From Leptospira venezuelensis (GTDB lineage: Bacteria > Spirochaetota > Leptospiria > Leptospirales > Leptospiraceae): 64,000 nt of DNA. The stretch is from assembly GCF_002150035.1 (NCBI RefSeq), contig NZ_NETS01000010.1, forward strand, positions 992,001-1,056,000, read 5' to 3'. The notes under the pieces were generated by a model that was given only the letters and a program-made list of their open reading frames with translations, was not told the DNA's origin and made no database searches. How positions within the stretch are numbered: position 1 is the stretch's first letter; the number at the start of each line of letters is the position of its first letter. Below, in pieces: positions 40,678 through 51,365 of the stretch. The position numbers were made by a program, and so were the translations under genes.

Positions 40678-42516
40678 TTATAAACCGCCGTGAGGCAGGC
40701 TTCCTGGCTTAGAAGGAAGAAATCCTAAGAACGCGAGTTCCAATTCTTTGGTCTCAGGATTTTCGACTATATTGCAGTTTAGAGGGAAGATCTGCATTCT
40801 ATCTTCATGAAAAACGATTACCTTTCCTCTGTACTTTTCTATTTGCTCTCCAATAAAATCTTGTTTGATCATTGGAGCAGCAACAAGAGAAGATTCGGAT
40901 TTTATTCCTCGGAAGAATAGGTGGTTATTCGAGTTGGTAGAAACTAAGAAGATACTAATCCTTTCCAGCTCCTCTAACTCTGTAAGAAGATTTTCAAAAT
41001 AATACTGGAATGTGATCAGATATCCATCTGCAGATTCAGGTTGGATCTGTCCTTTGGAGTAGAGATCGATCCAGTTGATCATCTTGGAGATTGTATCCTT
41101 ATTCGCAAAAAGTATTTCGGGAAGGTCCGTAACAACAGGAGTGATCTCTAATTTTCTGAAATCATGTAGGCATTGGAACATTAGTTCCCACCATCTCTCC
41201 GTATTATAAGCATCATCCGGATTGTTCGGGATATACTTTCCTAAAGAATGATTCTGGTGATCGCTGAATAAGATTCCACCAATCACTTTTGAAAATTCTT
41301 CAAAAGCGAAGATCAAATATTCCATCAATTGATAGGAAGTGAGCGATTCTTCTTTTTGTTTTTCAGTGAATTTATAATAAGATGCCGCGATCGGGTTCGG
41401 ATAAAATTTAAATATTAAAGAAGGATTAATGATCTTATGGACAGGTTTACCTTTTGTAGGATCGGAAACCACTCTAATGATTGGCTGACCATGAAGACTA
41501 TAGTTAGTCCAAGTTAGATCGCTTGGATCGTAATTTCTTCTAGCATGTTCCTTTGCTAAATATAAGGATTCTCCTATACTTCTATCGGCAAATAAGTTCG
41601 TGTAGAATTGGATCGTGAAATCGATCGTATTCTGATTATCAGCTATCTCCCAATTTGTACCGATAAAACTTTTGATCCCGGACATCAAAAAGGATCCGGC
41701 AAAATTATTCATCAGGTCTGCGTTCAGATTTCTAGTAGCACTCTTGTTAGATTGGCAAGAGTTAGAGAATACCATGTCAGTATTAAATCCAGAGTTTTTG
41801 ATCTCTCTTGCTTTCAGGATTTTTCCTTCCGAGATCAACCATCCGTTTTCTAAAGGATCATCGGAAAAATACAAATGTCCCGAGTAATGGATAATATTCT
41901 TTCCTTTGATCAAAGAAAGAAGTTTTAGCTTAGTAACTTGGCGTCCGCCTATGAATTCGATTTCTAATCTGGAGCTTGGTACCTTCTCACTTAAAACCCT
42001 AAAGATCTGCTCTCCTTCTTTTTGTGCCCATTCTAGATCCTCTGTTGGATCAGCGATAATGAGCATACGGAGTTTTTCTTTTTCTTTGAAAGCACCGCTG
42101 CTAGATTCTCCTCTAACTGTCTTTCCTATATAAAATTTATCAGAGAGAAAACAAGTGCCGTCATGTAGGAGTTCCCACGGGATCACTCCTAATTTAGGAT
42201 CTATATTAAAGTGAAGATACTTTTCAGTAGTAAGTCTGAGTTTTTCTTGGATGGCAGCAGGAAAGAACTGATCGTAAAAAGTTTCTCCCAAGATCTTTAG
42301 ATCATGAAGAATGTCGGTTTCTAAAGTTGGGGTTTGTGCCGATTTTTGATGGATCGCAACGGAAACACGAACTAAGTTTTCGATTTCCTTAATGTACTCT
42401 AATATTAGATCTTCGTCCATTGTAGACTGAAGATGCGATTCCGATCCACTGCCGGAACTATCTAGAATATTGAATACGTTTACAGCACCGACTCTGTCTA
42501 TGATTAGGTTCAGCAT
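40678..42516 (-). CDS. CHAT-domain protease-like protein
   Basis: The 612-aa protein has a CHAT (caspase/HetF-like) domain at about 95-350. The catalytic pair is intact: H214 in [10 protein letters not shown] and C254 in FSNSCQSN. Other CHAT blocks are IPWELLHDG (113-120), [13 protein letters not shown], and [20 protein letters not shown]. The C-terminal 250 residues are helical and unrecognised. No TPR repeats, signal peptide or membrane segment are seen. CHAT enzymes are cysteine proteases that cleave a specific partner. Here the likely partner is one of the neighbours: the sigma factor (43372-44277) or the 252-aa protein (42592-43350). Confidence 0.88.
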   Translation of the reverse strand: MLNLIIDRVGAVNVFNILDSSGSGSESHLQSTMDEDLILEYIKEIENLVRVSVAIHQKSAQTPTLETDILHDLKILGETFYDQFFPAAIQEKLRLTTEKYLHFNIDPKLGVIPWELLHDGTCFLSDKFYIGKTVRGESSSGAFKEKEKLRMLIIADPTEDLEWAQKEGEQIFRVLSEKVPSSRLEIEFIGGRQVTKLKLLSLIKGKNIIHYSGHLYFSDDPLENGWLISEGKILKAREIKNSGFNTDMVFSNSCQSNKSATRNLNADLMNNFAGSFLMSGIKSFIGTNWEIADNQNTIDFTIQFYTNLFADRSIGESLYLAKEHARRNYDPSDLTWTNYSLHGQPIIRVVSDPTKGKPVHKIINPSLIFKFYPNPIAASYYKFTEKQKEESLTSYQLMEYLIFAFEEFSKVIGGILFSDHQNHSLGKYIPNNPDDAYNTERWWELMFQCLHDFRKLEITPVVTDLPEILFANKDTISKMINWIDLYSKGQIQPESADGYLITFQYYFENLLTELEELERISIFLVSTNSNNHLFFRGIKSESSLVAAPMIKQDFIGEQIEKYRGKVIVFHEDRMQIFPLNCNIVENPETKELELAFLGFLPSKPGSLPHGGL

Positions 42517-42591
42517 TGGATCTACAGACTGCGCCTAAGAAGTTTCCTCGCCGTGACATAAGAGTCAGGAAGGAAACTGGTTATAACGCTC

Positions 42592-43350
42592 TTAATCCAA
42601 AAGGATAAAGAGATCTATGGATTTAGACAAGTCTTTTCCCTGAAACTCTACTGTGTACTTTCCTTCTCTCAATCCGGAGAAATTAGTAATCCCTTCGGAG
42701 TTGAATTGGTTAGAAAGTATGAATCTTCCGTCCTTAGAAAGATTTACCCTTTGGAAATCTTCCGGTCTTGGACATTCGATTTTGACACTTAAGTAAGCAG
42801 TTTCTTCGGTTTCTTGTACGACTTGGTAAGTGAACTTGCAGTCCTTATCCATTTTTTCTTCAAATACAATGAACTCGGAAGAAGAAGGCGATTTTGCTAC
42901 TGCAGAACGCATAGCAGGCGCATAATCTACACGAGTGTTGATTTGAAGAGTTTCGATCAGGCTTCCGAAAAGTTGTGCTCCGGATTTTCCTAATTTAACT
43001 ACGATGGATTCTTTTCCTTGTGCCTTACGGGCTAATTCCATCTCCACATATCTTTTCAGATATTCTGGAAAAGGTTTCACCTGCCAGCCTTCGTTTAGTT
43101 CGGCCTTATTCAGATCCAGATCCTCTTGGAAGGACTGGAAAGAATGTGTACGTGACGCTGAATCGAAGTAGGACTCGCCGGCAGCCTTTAGGCTAGCCTG
43201 GAGAGCTTCTTCCATTCTAATAAGTTCGTTTTGTAGTTCGGTGTCTTTTTCTAGTTTAGTCAGAACTTCAGGTTTACCTTCAAATAGTGACTGGATGATT
43301 TCTGGCACCGAGTTTTCGCGGTTGGATTCCATTTGAGTAAGATTCTCCAA
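42592..43350 (-). CDS. soluble protein of the sigma/CHAT unit, possible regulator of the sigma factor
   Basis: I do not recognise this 252-aa family. It has an acidic, helical N-terminal half (1-110) and a beta-rich C-terminal half (about 150-252) that ends like a small Ig-type sandwich ([23 protein letters not shown]). There is no membrane segment, so it is not a classical membrane anti-sigma factor. It lies 21 bp after the sigma gene and 75 bp before the CHAT gene. Position makes it a candidate anti-sigma factor or CHAT substrate; both are inference. Confidence 0.65.
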   Translation of the reverse strand: MENLTQMESNRENSVPEIIQSLFEGKPEVLTKLEKDTELQNELIRMEEALQASLKAAGESYFDSASRTHSFQSFQEDLDLNKAELNEGWQVKPFPEYLKRYVEMELARKAQGKESIVVKLGKSGAQLFGSLIETLQINTRVDYAPAMRSAVAKSPSSSEFIVFEEKMDKDCKFTYQVVQETEETAYLSVKIECPRPEDFQRVNLSKDGRFILSNQFNSEGITNFSGLREGKYTVEFQGKDLSKSIDLFILLD

Positions 43351-43371
43351 TAGGTTTTAAGACGATTGTTT

Positions 43372-44277
43372 CTACTCAGACAATTCCGAAAATTTGAGTT
43401 TTTTTTGTATTTTTTCGATCAATCTGAGTAATGTAACGCTCACATTTCCCTCGGTTATCCCTAAAAGGTCAGCAACCTCTCTGTAGGGAGTCCTTGCCAG
43501 GAAATGGCCTTTTTTGCGCTTTTCTAAGAGTTTTTTCCGTTGTTCGTATTTCTTCTTTAATGCTTGGGAAGTTTTATCTATTTCTTGAGGGAGTAGAGGA
43601 GCTTTCTTAACAGTTACAGTCTGCTTTTCTTTCAGCTCTAGAATATTTAAATATAGAGACGTAATTTTGTCTTCCATACGGATATTCTCTTCTTCCCGCT
43701 TGGAAAGTTCAGAACGAAGAGCCAGAATTTTCTTTTTAATTTCCTCTACGCCCAGATTGGTTTTTTCGATCAGGAATTGGATCTCTTCCTCGTCTAGGTT
43801 GAGGTAATATATATAAGAAAGTTTAAAAATGACTCTCTTCTCTACGCCTATTTCTCCCAATACTTGGTGGAAATGTTTAGTTAGCTCTTGAGCCTCTTCT
43901 ACTAAATCAGGGCGAAGATCCGGCTCATCCTCGATAGTTGCGTATTCTTTTCCTTCCTTGTTGATCTTTCCAAGGTTGGTCATTTTCAGCTCTCGTTTGG
44001 TCCTTTGCCAATCGATAAGCATATTACGCAGAACGGAATAGAACCATGTTCTAAAACTTGATTTACCTTTGAAGCTAGAGAATCTAGCTCCGGTTTTCAG
44101 TCTTTCGAATGCGTATAAGAAGAAGTCTCCGGCATCATCTTCACTGAGGTGAAAGATCTTCATCGGAAAATTGTAAATATCTTCGGAATAAGACTCGAAG
44201 AATAACTTGAGAGCGGCCTCGTCTCCTTCCCCGCAACGGGTAACTAGGTCGAGGGTTTTATCCTTTGACAAATTCAT
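43372..44277 (-). CDS. ECF-like RNA polymerase sigma factor with a long insert
   Basis: The 301-aa protein has a sigma-70 region 2 at about 8-95 ([42 protein letters not shown]) and a region 4 helix-turn-helix at about 255-295 ([30 protein letters not shown]). Between them is an unusual stretch of about 150 residues, highly charged and coiled-coil like (190-250), where typical ECF factors have a short linker. This stretch could be the site for regulation or cleavage. It is the first gene of the four-gene minus-strand unit and lies only 34 bp from a divergent M23 gene. Confidence 0.85.
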   Translation of the reverse strand: MNLSKDKTLDLVTRCGEGDEAALKLFFESYSEDIYNFPMKIFHLSEDDAGDFFLYAFERLKTGARFSSFKGKSSFRTWFYSVLRNMLIDWQRTKRELKMTNLGKINKEGKEYATIEDEPDLRPDLVEEAQELTKHFHQVLGEIGVEKRVIFKLSYIYYLNLDEEEIQFLIEKTNLGVEEIKKKILALRSELSKREEENIRMEDKITSLYLNILELKEKQTVTVKKAPLLPQEIDKTSQALKKKYEQRKKLLEKRKKGHFLARTPYREVADLLGITEGNVSVTLLRLIEKIQKKLKFSELSE

Positions 44278-44311
44278 TCTTTATGTAACCTTGCACCTGA
44301 GAGCCAACGAT

Positions 44312-45220
44312 ATGAGACGTAGTATATCCCTCGGAATTATCTTGGCCGCGTTCCATCTAAGCACCTTTGCGCAAAACGATAAAGTAATAAATTTTCTTTT
44401 CCCGGTGAAAACCGACGGAATCGAGAATAAGGTCACCTCGGTCTTCGGAGAATCCAGGGGGGACCATTTTCATAACGGAATGGACATAGCCTCCACCGGA
44501 GAACCGGTTTTGGCGATGGCTGAGGGGAAGATCCTCTATTCACGGTTTGGCGAAGATGATCCTTTTGGGGAAGAATTCGGGACTGGAAACTCTGTTTGGT
44601 TGGATCACGGAAATGGGACGTATTCTTCCTATTACCATTTGAAAGACGGACGACTTCCAGGTTTATTAGAAGAGCGTCTAGTTGCCGGGGGAGAAAAAAT
44701 CGCCTATACCGGAAACACTGGCCACTCCAGTGGAGCTCACCTCCATTTCGTCTTACTTAAAGATTTTGGAAAAACTATTCAAGACCCTATGAAGGTTTTG
44801 CCTATCGTGGAAGATGAAAATCCTCCGGTGATTGGAAATCTGCTCATTCATCAGGATGAATATAAATACAGTCAGGTAAATGACGGAGATAATATTAATA
44901 TATCTCGTGCGTTTCCAGTTACTGTCGGCATCCAAGATGCGGGAAAAAAATCAGGTCAGAGACGAGGTGTTTCTCAGATCCAAGTTTCCTTAAATGGACA
45001 ATTATTGAAGAAGGCAAGCTTCTCAAATCTACATTACGAAAAAGGAGAATGGAGAAACTCGGAAGGGTTTCCATTTTCAGATCTATATTTTAAAGACCAA
45101 TATTTGGTAGGTAATTTGGATTTTCGTAATGGAGAGAATGTTATTAAGGTTTTGGCTTGGGACTTCCGTCAAAATCTTACCGAAAAAACATTTACATTCT
45201 ACGTAAACCGTATTCGTTAA
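44312..45220 (+). CDS. exported M23 (LytM-type) endopeptidase
   Basis: The 302-aa protein has a signal peptide ending near AFHLSTFAQ and an M23 domain with the zinc ligands H54-x3-D58 (HFHNGMD) and H143-L-H145 (GAHLHF), plus H109 in YYHL. These are the residues needed for active peptidoglycan endopeptidases. The C-terminal 150 residues form a beta domain of unknown role. The ATG at 44312 fits the signal peptide; the longer frame from 44207 overlaps the sigma gene. Its promoter must lie within the 5' part of the divergent sigma gene. Confidence 0.87.
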   Translation: MRRSISLGIILAAFHLSTFAQNDKVINFLFPVKTDGIENKVTSVFGESRGDHFHNGMDIASTGEPVLAMAEGKILYSRFGEDDPFGEEFGTGNSVWLDHGNGTYSSYYHLKDGRLPGLLEERLVAGGEKIAYTGNTGHSSGAHLHFVLLKDFGKTIQDPMKVLPIVEDENPPVIGNLLIHQDEYKYSQVNDGDNINISRAFPVTVGIQDAGKKSGQRRGVSQIQVSLNGQLLKKASFSNLHYEKGEWRNSEGFPFSDLYFKDQYLVGNLDFRNGENVIKVLAWDFRQNLTEKTFTFYVNRIR

Positions 45221-45267
45221 TCGTCCAATAGACCATCTTCCGGTCTTTCGGAAAATAGGATACACTT

Positions 45268-46332
45268 ATGTTTGAAATCGTAGATATCCCAGGTTTACCT
45301 CGTAAAAAATTTCTTTTAGGGATCGCGATAGTGGTTGGCTTGATGTCCGCAGGGATCTTGGGCTTTGAGTTTTTAACGGGCAATCATACATTTAGGCCTG
45401 GATACACAGTTGCTGGGATCACTTCTATCCTTTGTTGTTTATTACTTTATAAGTCCAGATATAAAGAAGCAGTTTATCTTTCTTCCTTCTTATTTGCTTT
45501 AGCTTTGGGACTTGGAATTATTTACGGTCCAGGCGTGAAGAATGCTGCGGTTTGGTTTCCTGTTTTAGTTTTTTTCCAACTTTATTTTTTCAATCGTAAG
45601 ATGGCAGTCATCGCAATGTTCTATTGTTTAGGACTTATCTTTTGGAAAACAGGAGCTTCGATCGGACCGACTGGCAGTGAAATTTACACAGATTCTATTG
45701 CATCACTTTGTGTTCTTACGTTATTTGCCATTTTGATTGGCGCAAATATGGACAAACTGATCTTGGACAAAGATATTCTTTTAAAAGAACTATCTCACAG
45801 GGTAAGAAACAATATGCAAGTCATCATGGAGATGGTTTCTTTTCTGAAAGACTCCGAACAATCTATGGAGACTAGGAATGTTTTGCAGATTTTAGAAAGA
45901 AGAATATTGGCTCTGTCTTCTGTGCATACTGTTTCTCAAGATGCGGAGCATGTACAAAGTGTTTCTATCGGAGAAGTAATCGAGAATTATCTGAATCGGA
46001 TCGTTTCCAAATACAAGGCACTTCCGAATTTGGATCCTGTTACAAAACATTATCAGTTGGATGTGAAAGAAGCCAACCTTCTTCTTTTGGTTTTAGGGGA
46101 GATAGTTTCTGCCACTTCAGAATCTGTTACGAATCATGTAGAAGATCTGAAGATCAGTTTTAGAAATCCAACAGTAAAAACTTTGGAGCTACAAGTAGAA
46201 GGAGCAAATTTAGCAGAAGGTGATTGGAGTCGTTTTTCTAGAGATCTACTCAGTCATTCTGGTGGAGACTTAAAAGTAGATCCAAGCGGAAGCGGAAAAG
46301 TTTCTGCGAGTTTGGTAACTTTAAAAAGGTAA
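45268..46332 (+). CDS. membrane HisKA_2-type histidine kinase with a degenerate ATPase domain
   Basis: The 354-aa protein has five or six membrane segments (about 15-160) and then a HisKA_2 phospho-acceptor block with H177 in LKELSHRVRNNMQVI. The ATPase part is short and lacks the usual N-box: where active kinases have N-E-L-V-T-N-A, this has GEIVSATSESV, and no G-box glycines are evident. So autophosphorylation is doubtful. No response regulator gene is adjacent. It may be a pseudokinase, or accept phosphate from another kinase. Its 3' end overlaps the convergent GNAT gene by 12 bp. Confidence 0.75.
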   Translation: MFEIVDIPGLPRKKFLLGIAIVVGLMSAGILGFEFLTGNHTFRPGYTVAGITSILCCLLLYKSRYKEAVYLSSFLFALALGLGIIYGPGVKNAAVWFPVLVFFQLYFFNRKMAVIAMFYCLGLIFWKTGASIGPTGSEIYTDSIASLCVLTLFAILIGANMDKLILDKDILLKELSHRVRNNMQVIMEMVSFLKDSEQSMETRNVLQILERRILALSSVHTVSQDAEHVQSVSIGEVIENYLNRIVSKYKALPNLDPVTKHYQLDVKEANLLLLVLGEIVSATSESVTNHVEDLKISFRNPTVKTLELQVEGANLAEGDWSRFSRDLLSHSGGDLKVDPSGSGKVSASLVTLKR

Positions 46333-46881
46333 CTTATTTTTGCTTTTCCATTCTTCACAATTGATCCTGTACAGAACATGGGTTCTAAGTGAAGATCCTA
46401 TTTTAACTCTAGGATGTTCAAATTCTCCTGAGTAATGTAATCCTAGGCTATTCATCACCCCTCTGGAAGCGTGATTGATCCTGGAAGTGAAAGAAACTAT
46501 CTCCCTTGAAAGAGAATTTTCAAATCCGAATTTTAAGGACGCTTCCGCAGCTTCTTTCGCGAATCCTTTGCCCCAAAAGTTATGATCCAATCTCCATCCT
46601 ATTTCCAATGCAGGTGTGAAGAAGGATTGGAAATTTGTATTCATAAGCCCGGTGAATCCGAAAAATTTTCCGGAAGACTTTTCTTCTAAGGCAAATAATC
46701 CGAATCCGAATTTTTCCCAATGCTCATTTATTCTAAGAATGAGTTTTTCTGTTTCGGATTTGTTGAGTAGTTTAGGAAAAAACTTCATCACGCTCGGATG
46801 AGAATTCATTCTGGAAAATGGTTCTAAATCTTCTACTTTCCATTTTCGTAATATTAAGCGAGAAGTTTCGAGCATCTGCAA
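46321..46881 (-). CDS. GNAT acetyltransferase, RimJ/RimL type
   Basis: The 186-aa protein starts LETSRLILRKWKVEDLEPFSRM, the standard beginning of RimJ/RimL-like N-acetyltransferases. The acetyl-CoA-binding segment follows in WGKGFAKEAAEASLKFGFEN, and the family's SRGVMNSLGLHYSGEFEHP is near the end. It transfers an acetyl group from acetyl-CoA to an amine; the substrate cannot be predicted. It lies 31 bp after dnaE on the same strand and may be in its transcript. Confidence 0.88.
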   Translation of the reverse strand: MQMLETSRLILRKWKVEDLEPFSRMNSHPSVMKFFPKLLNKSETEKLILRINEHWEKFGFGLFALEEKSSGKFFGFTGLMNTNFQSFFTPALEIGWRLDHNFWGKGFAKEAAEASLKFGFENSLSREIVSFTSRINHASRGVMNSLGLHYSGEFEHPRVKIGSSLRTHVLYRINCEEWKSKNKLPF

Positions 46882-46912
46882 ATGGGGAGAGTGGGGTCAA
46901 TCTGTCGAGGAT

Positions 46913-49900
46913 TTAGATCTTAACCGCTTGCTTGGTTCCGTTCGTACCGTAGAGTCTAACGTTATCTCCGAAACTTTCAAACACAGTATCGTCTCCCAGT
47001 AAAGTAACCAATCTAGTCATTAGTTCAGGATTTGGTTGTACGGAATAATGATTATGAGCGCGTATTACCTTCTTCTCTTCGTCCCCGGAGATTAGATGGA
47101 AATATACTTGGGAATTTCCTTGGTAAGCAGCGAGTAAAGTATGCAGTTGGCCGATGATATCCGGCATTTTTCTGTGACGGTCTCCAAGTTTGATATGAAG
47201 AGCCTTTTCCATTTTGTCTTCGATGGTGGCATCATTCAATATCTCGAAACTATTTACTTTGATCTGACCTCTGAGTTCGGATTCTCCTGCTTCGATCCTG
47301 TCCAGATCTCCTTTTAGGAATACTGCTTGGTCTTCTTTGATAATTTCTTTGAACTTTTGGTATACTTTAGGGAAGGCTACACATTCTATTTCTCCTGTGC
47401 GATCTTCCAGTTTGAAGTTTACGAATTCTTCTTTTTTCTTTGTGAACTTGATCTTTAGGGAAGTGAGGATTCCAGCTACTTCTACCTTGGTTCCCGCTTT
47501 GATATTATCTAAAGTCTCAATAGGGACCGAGTTTAAACTTTTTAAGTGGCCTTTATATTTATCTAATGGGTGACCGGAAAGGAAAAGACCGGTGACAGAT
47601 TTTTCTCTCTTTAGTCTGTCTTCCATCTCCCATTCGTCTGCATCTTTCGGAAGTTTTAATTCGTAGTTAAGTCCGCTGTCCCCAAAAAGTGAGAATTGAC
47701 CTTCTCTCGATCTTTCTTGCTCTTTTTGTGCGAATGAAACCAAGCTATCCATGGACTCGAATAAACATTTTCGAGTGTAGCCGAAAGAATCTAATGCACC
47801 ACCTTGCACCAATGCTTCGAGAATTTTTTTGTTCAATACTCGAGTATCAATATTAGTCATGAATTCGGTGATCTCTTTGAAACCTCCGAGGTTCTTTCTT
47901 GCTCGGATAATATTTTCTGCAGCGCCTTCTCCTACACCTTTCATTGCAGAAATACCAAATCGGATTGTTTGGTCATCGATTACGGAGAAGGATACATCAG
48001 ACTCGTTTACATCAGGCGTTAAAACGTTGATTCCCATTTCTCGGGCGTTGTTGATATATTTTGTAATATCAGTAGTTTTAGAATGATCTCCTGCGAGTAA
48101 TGCGGCCATATACTCGGTTGGATAATTGGCCTTCATATAAGCAGTTTGATAGGTGACTAACGCATAAGCCACGGAGTGGGATTTGTTGAATCCATATCCT
48201 CCGAATTTTTCCAACTGATCGAAAAGTTCTTCTGCGAATTTTTTAGCGTGGCCTTGTGCTTGAGCACCTTCGATGAACTTGACCCGGAGTGGATCCATAA
48301 GTTCTTTTTTCTTTTTGGCCATTGCTTTTCGGAGCATATCCGATTCGCCCATGGTGTATCCGCCCACAACACGGGAGATACTCATCACCTGCTCTTGGTA
48401 AACTGTAAGTCCGAAAGTTTCTTTTAATATAGATTCAGTAGAAGAATGCGGATATGTAACCGGTTTTTTGCCGCTTTTACGTTCCAAGTATTCTTCTAAC
48501 ATCCCTGATTCCATAGGACCAGGACGATAGAGTGCGATCAAGGCAACGATCTCATCAAAATTGGAGACCTGGCTTCGAGCCACAAGATCAGTGATACCGG
48601 TGGATTCTAACTGGAAGATCCCGAGTGTATTCGCTTTTCTTAATAATGCGTAAGTGTTTGCGTTATCCAGAGGAATTTTATCTAAATCTAATTCAATCCC
48701 TCTTCTTTCTTTTACAAGTTTGATCGCATAATTTAGGGTCGTTAAGTTTTTAAGACCCAAGATATCCATCTTGATGAGACCGACGGCTTCCAAATTGTTT
48801 TTTTCGTACTGAGTTACGATAGAGCGGAAGCCTGGCTTATCCTTCTCCGCAACTGTAGAAAGAGGGACCACTTCTTCTAAAGGGAAAGGTGAGATCACAA
48901 CACCGGCTGCGTGACGTCCAGGTTGTCTATGATTCCCTTCTAAACGTTTTGCGATCGCGAATATCTTTTTGTTTAAGTCGTCTTTTTCGCTCGCTTGTTT
49001 CAAATCTCCAGACATTGCTAGAGCTTCGTCGATTGTGATACCCGGTTTACTAGGACAATAACTTGTGAGTTTATTAGATTCTTCGAATGGAAGATTCATC
49101 ACTCGTGCAACGTCTTTAAGTGCAGCCTTTGCACCTAAAGATCCGAATGTAATGATCTGACCGACTCTATCTTCTCCGTATTTTTGTCGGATATAATTGA
49201 TTACTTCTTCTCGGCGTTCCACGCAGAAGTCAGTATCGATATCCGGCATGTCCTTTCTGTCAGGATTCAAAAATCTTTCGAAGAGTAGATTGAATTGAAG
49301 AGGTTCTACGTTAGTGATTCCAAGTGCATAAGCAACGATAGAACCTGCAGCGGATCCTCTACCCGGACCTACCGGAATTCCAGTTTTTTTGGCGAAGTTA
49401 ATATAATCCTGAACGATCAAGAAATAACCTGCGAAGTGCATACTCTTGATCGTGTTTAGTTCGAATTCTACTCTTTCTTTGATCTCGGGAGTAACCTGAG
49501 AATAACGGTGAATTATTCCTTCCCAAACCAGCTTTTCCATAAAACCGTATTCATCGAAACCATCAGGCACGGTGAATTCAGGTAGAAGATAGTTTCCGAA
49601 CTTTAATTTTAGATCTACTTTATCACGAATTTCTAATGTTGAATAAAATGCTTGAGGAAGTTCTGGGAAGAGGGCCTTCATTTCTGCAGGACTTTTAACG
49701 TAGAAGTGTTGGTTAAATCCAAACTCCATCTCGTCTTCGATGTTTTTTCTCATTCCAATCCGAAGAAGAATGTCTTGGGCTTCTTTATCGTCTTTTTTTA
49801 AGAAGTGAGAATCGTTTGTGACTACTAATTTGATCCCCGTTTTTTGAGCAAGATCGTAGACACCTTTTGCGACGATATCCTGCTCTGGAATTCCGTGGTT

Positions 49901-50446
49901 TTGGATCTCTAGGTAGAAGTCTTCTTTATTGAAAATTTCGTTTAGCTTTCCTGCAAGTAGGAAGGATTCTGGAGCCTTGCCTTCTAGAATTTTGCGGTTC
50001 ACTTCTCCTGCAAGGCAGGCGGTAAGGCAGACTAGACCATCACTATGCCTATCTAGAAGATCATAATCGATTCGTGCTTTCTTATAAAAACCTTCGGTAT
50101 AAGATTTACTTGCGAGCTTTATTAGATTTTTATAACCTACTTCATTTTTCGCGAGAAGGATAAGATGATATGCGTTTCCGTCGGCGATCTTAAATTCTTC
50201 TGTTTCTGCTTTTCTGTTAGGAGAAACGTAAAATTCGCAGCCAATGATTGGTTTTACACCTGCTTTGGTCGCTTCATTGTAAAATTCGATGGCACCGAAC
50301 ATGTTTCCATGATCAGTCATTGCCACGGAGCTCATTCCAAGCTCCTTAACATGTTGCATTAGCTCTTTGATGCGGATCGCCCCGTCGAGCATAGAATAAG
50401 TTGTGTGGAGATGAAGGTGGGCGAAGTCTTCCATACCAAGGGACAT
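46913..50446 (-). CDS. dnaE: DNA polymerase III alpha subunit
   Basis: DnaE is the replicative polymerase. The 1177-aa protein has the N-terminal PHP domain ([19 protein letters not shown]), the palm aspartates in DMPDIDTDF, the [16 protein letters not shown] block, a helix-hairpin-helix region near 830-870 and a C-terminal OB fold (about 980-1065, [15 protein letters not shown]). The frame starts at the ATG 50446, but a promoter-like pair at 50445-50474 overlaps it. The in-frame ATG at 50434 (MEDFAHLH) matches the usual DnaE N-terminus and may be the true start. Confidence 0.97.
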   Translation of the reverse strand: MSLGMEDFAHLHLHTTYSMLDGAIRIKELMQHVKELGMSSVAMTDHGNMFGAIEFYNEATKAGVKPIIGCEFYVSPNRKAETEEFKIADGNAYHLILLAKNEVGYKNLIKLASKSYTEGFYKKARIDYDLLDRHSDGLVCLTACLAGEVNRKILEGKAPESFLLAGKLNEIFNKEDFYLEIQNHGIPEQDIVAKGVYDLAQKTGIKLVVTNDSHFLKKDDKEAQDILLRIGMRKNIEDEMEFGFNQHFYVKSPAEMKALFPELPQAFYSTLEIRDKVDLKLKFGNYLLPEFTVPDGFDEYGFMEKLVWEGIIHRYSQVTPEIKERVEFELNTIKSMHFAGYFLIVQDYINFAKKTGIPVGPGRGSAAGSIVAYALGITNVEPLQFNLLFERFLNPDRKDMPDIDTDFCVERREEVINYIRQKYGEDRVGQIITFGSLGAKAALKDVARVMNLPFEESNKLTSYCPSKPGITIDEALAMSGDLKQASEKDDLNKKIFAIAKRLEGNHRQPGRHAAGVVISPFPLEEVVPLSTVAEKDKPGFRSIVTQYEKNNLEAVGLIKMDILGLKNLTTLNYAIKLVKERRGIELDLDKIPLDNANTYALLRKANTLGIFQLESTGITDLVARSQVSNFDEIVALIALYRPGPMESGMLEEYLERKSGKKPVTYPHSSTESILKETFGLTVYQEQVMSISRVVGGYTMGESDMLRKAMAKKKKELMDPLRVKFIEGAQAQGHAKKFAEELFDQLEKFGGYGFNKSHSVAYALVTYQTAYMKANYPTEYMAALLAGDHSKTTDITKYINNAREMGINVLTPDVNESDVSFSVIDDQTIRFGISAMKGVGEGAAENIIRARKNLGGFKEITEFMTNIDTRVLNKKILEALVQGGALDSFGYTRKCLFESMDSLVSFAQKEQERSREGQFSLFGDSGLNYELKLPKDADEWEMEDRLKREKSVTGLFLSGHPLDKYKGHLKSLNSVPIETLDNIKAGTKVEVAGILTSLKIKFTKKKEEFVNFKLEDRTGEIECVAFPKVYQKFKEIIKEDQAVFLKGDLDRIEAGESELRGQIKVNSFEILNDATIEDKMEKALHIKLGDRHRKMPDIIGQLHTLLAAYQGNSQVYFHLISGDEEKKVIRAHNHYSVQPNPELMTRLVTLLGDDTVFESFGDNVRLYGTNGTKQAVKI

Positions 50447-50474
50447 AATAGAAAGCGGGTCCTGTCTCCGTCAA
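50445..50474 (-). promoter_or_regulatory. putative dnaE promoter giving a near-leaderless transcript
   Basis: TTGACG (50474-50469), 18-bp spacer, TATTAT (50450-50445) on the minus strand. Initiation about 7 bases later would fall near 50438, just before the ATG at 50434; no Shine-Dalgarno precedes either ATG. Confidence 0.4.
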
Positions 50475-50802
50475 GCGGAGTAGCCGGAAATTTCAAAAAC
50501 CGGTTCTGGATTTACGGATCGAAATGCCAGAATTTCTCGAAGCCTTTCCTTGAGAATCATAATGGGAAAAAATACTAAAATCTGCTCTTTCTAAAATGCT
50601 TCTCTAAGTCAATCTACTGAAGTTTAAACCTGCTAATCAAAAAGTCCCATTGTAATGATTTTTGCTACTTATGGATGAGGAAATCTTTCAAAAAAAAGCG
50701 AAAGCAGATGAAAGTTTGAGAAAATGAAGAGTGAAAAGGTATAATAAAGAAAATCGAAATAGACTTTAAAACGTCTAGTATATTTATTCTCTTCGAAAAC
50801 AC
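50447..50802. other. 356-bp divergent region between dnaE and a GNAT gene
   Basis: A/T-rich region with the two promoters listed separately. No tRNA, open frame or strong hairpin is seen in the middle part (50480-50710). Confidence 0.5.
50716..50745 (+). promoter_or_regulatory. sigma70-type promoter for the GNAT gene
   Basis: TTGAGA (50716-50721), 18-bp spacer, perfect TATAAT (50740-50745). Leader of about 50 nt to the ATG at 50803. Confidence 0.6.
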
Positions 50803-51273
50803 ATGCAAAAAGAAAATTCAATCAACCTAAGAATTGCCAGCCGTTCCGATCTAGAAGAACTTTCTGAACTATTCGATCTTTATCGTAAATTTTACGAACT
50901 TCCTTCCGACATTGCGGGAGCAAAAAAGTTTTTAGAAGATAGGCTTTTACATAAAGATTCCATTTTGATAGTTGCGGAAGAAGAGGGGAGTTTGCTCGGT
51001 TTCGCACAACTTTATCCTATCTTCTCTTCTTTATCCATGAAAAGGGATTATATACTCAACGACCTATTTATTAGAGAAACAGAACGAAGAAAAGGAATAG
51101 CTAAAAAAATCCTGCAAGAAGCCGCCAATCAAGTGATTGAACATGGTGGTAAGGGAATGGGACTAGAAACTCATCCTGACAATCGCCACGCGAGACATCT
51201 ATATGAGCGTTTTGGATTTAAATTAAACGAAGAATATTTACACTATTACTGGGCTATTCCTAAGGGAAAATAA
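50803..51273 (+). CDS. GNAT acetyltransferase
   Basis: The 156-aa protein has the GNAT core: INLRIASRSDLEELSEL start, the DYILNDLFIRETERRKGIAKKILQEA acetyl-CoA-binding motif (R-x-x-G-I-A), and a C-terminal NRHARHLYERFGFKLNEEYLHYYW strand/helix with the usual GF turn. The substrate is unknown. The gene seems monocistronic: it has its own TATAAT promoter and is followed by a long inverted repeat. No clear ribosome site precedes the ATG. Confidence 0.88.
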   Translation: MQKENSINLRIASRSDLEELSELFDLYRKFYELPSDIAGAKKFLEDRLLHKDSILIVAEEEGSLLGFAQLYPIFSSLSMKRDYILNDLFIRETERRKGIAKKILQEAANQVIEHGGKGMGLETHPDNRHARHLYERFGFKLNEEYLHYYWAIPKGK

Positions 51274-51289
51274 TACTTTGGAGGCCTAT

Positions 51290-51330
51290 TCAGTCCAGCT
51301 GAGTGATTTTTTTCCCTATCACTGGACTGA
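51290..51330. repeat. inverted repeat after the GNAT gene
   Basis: TCAGTCCAG (51290-51298) and CTGGACTGA (51322-51330) are exact complements; inside, GTGAT pairs with ATCAC around a T-rich loop. There is no T-run after the stem, so a plain terminator is doubtful. Confidence 0.6.
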
Positions 51331-51365
51331 TTATCTGCTGGATTGCCCTTTTACCACATCTCTGG

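Noticed and set aside
39958..44277. Part of a type III-E CRISPR locus
   Set aside because: No repeats, spacers, Cas genes or TPR-fused CHAT occur anywhere in the window; only the protease/sigma logic is alike.
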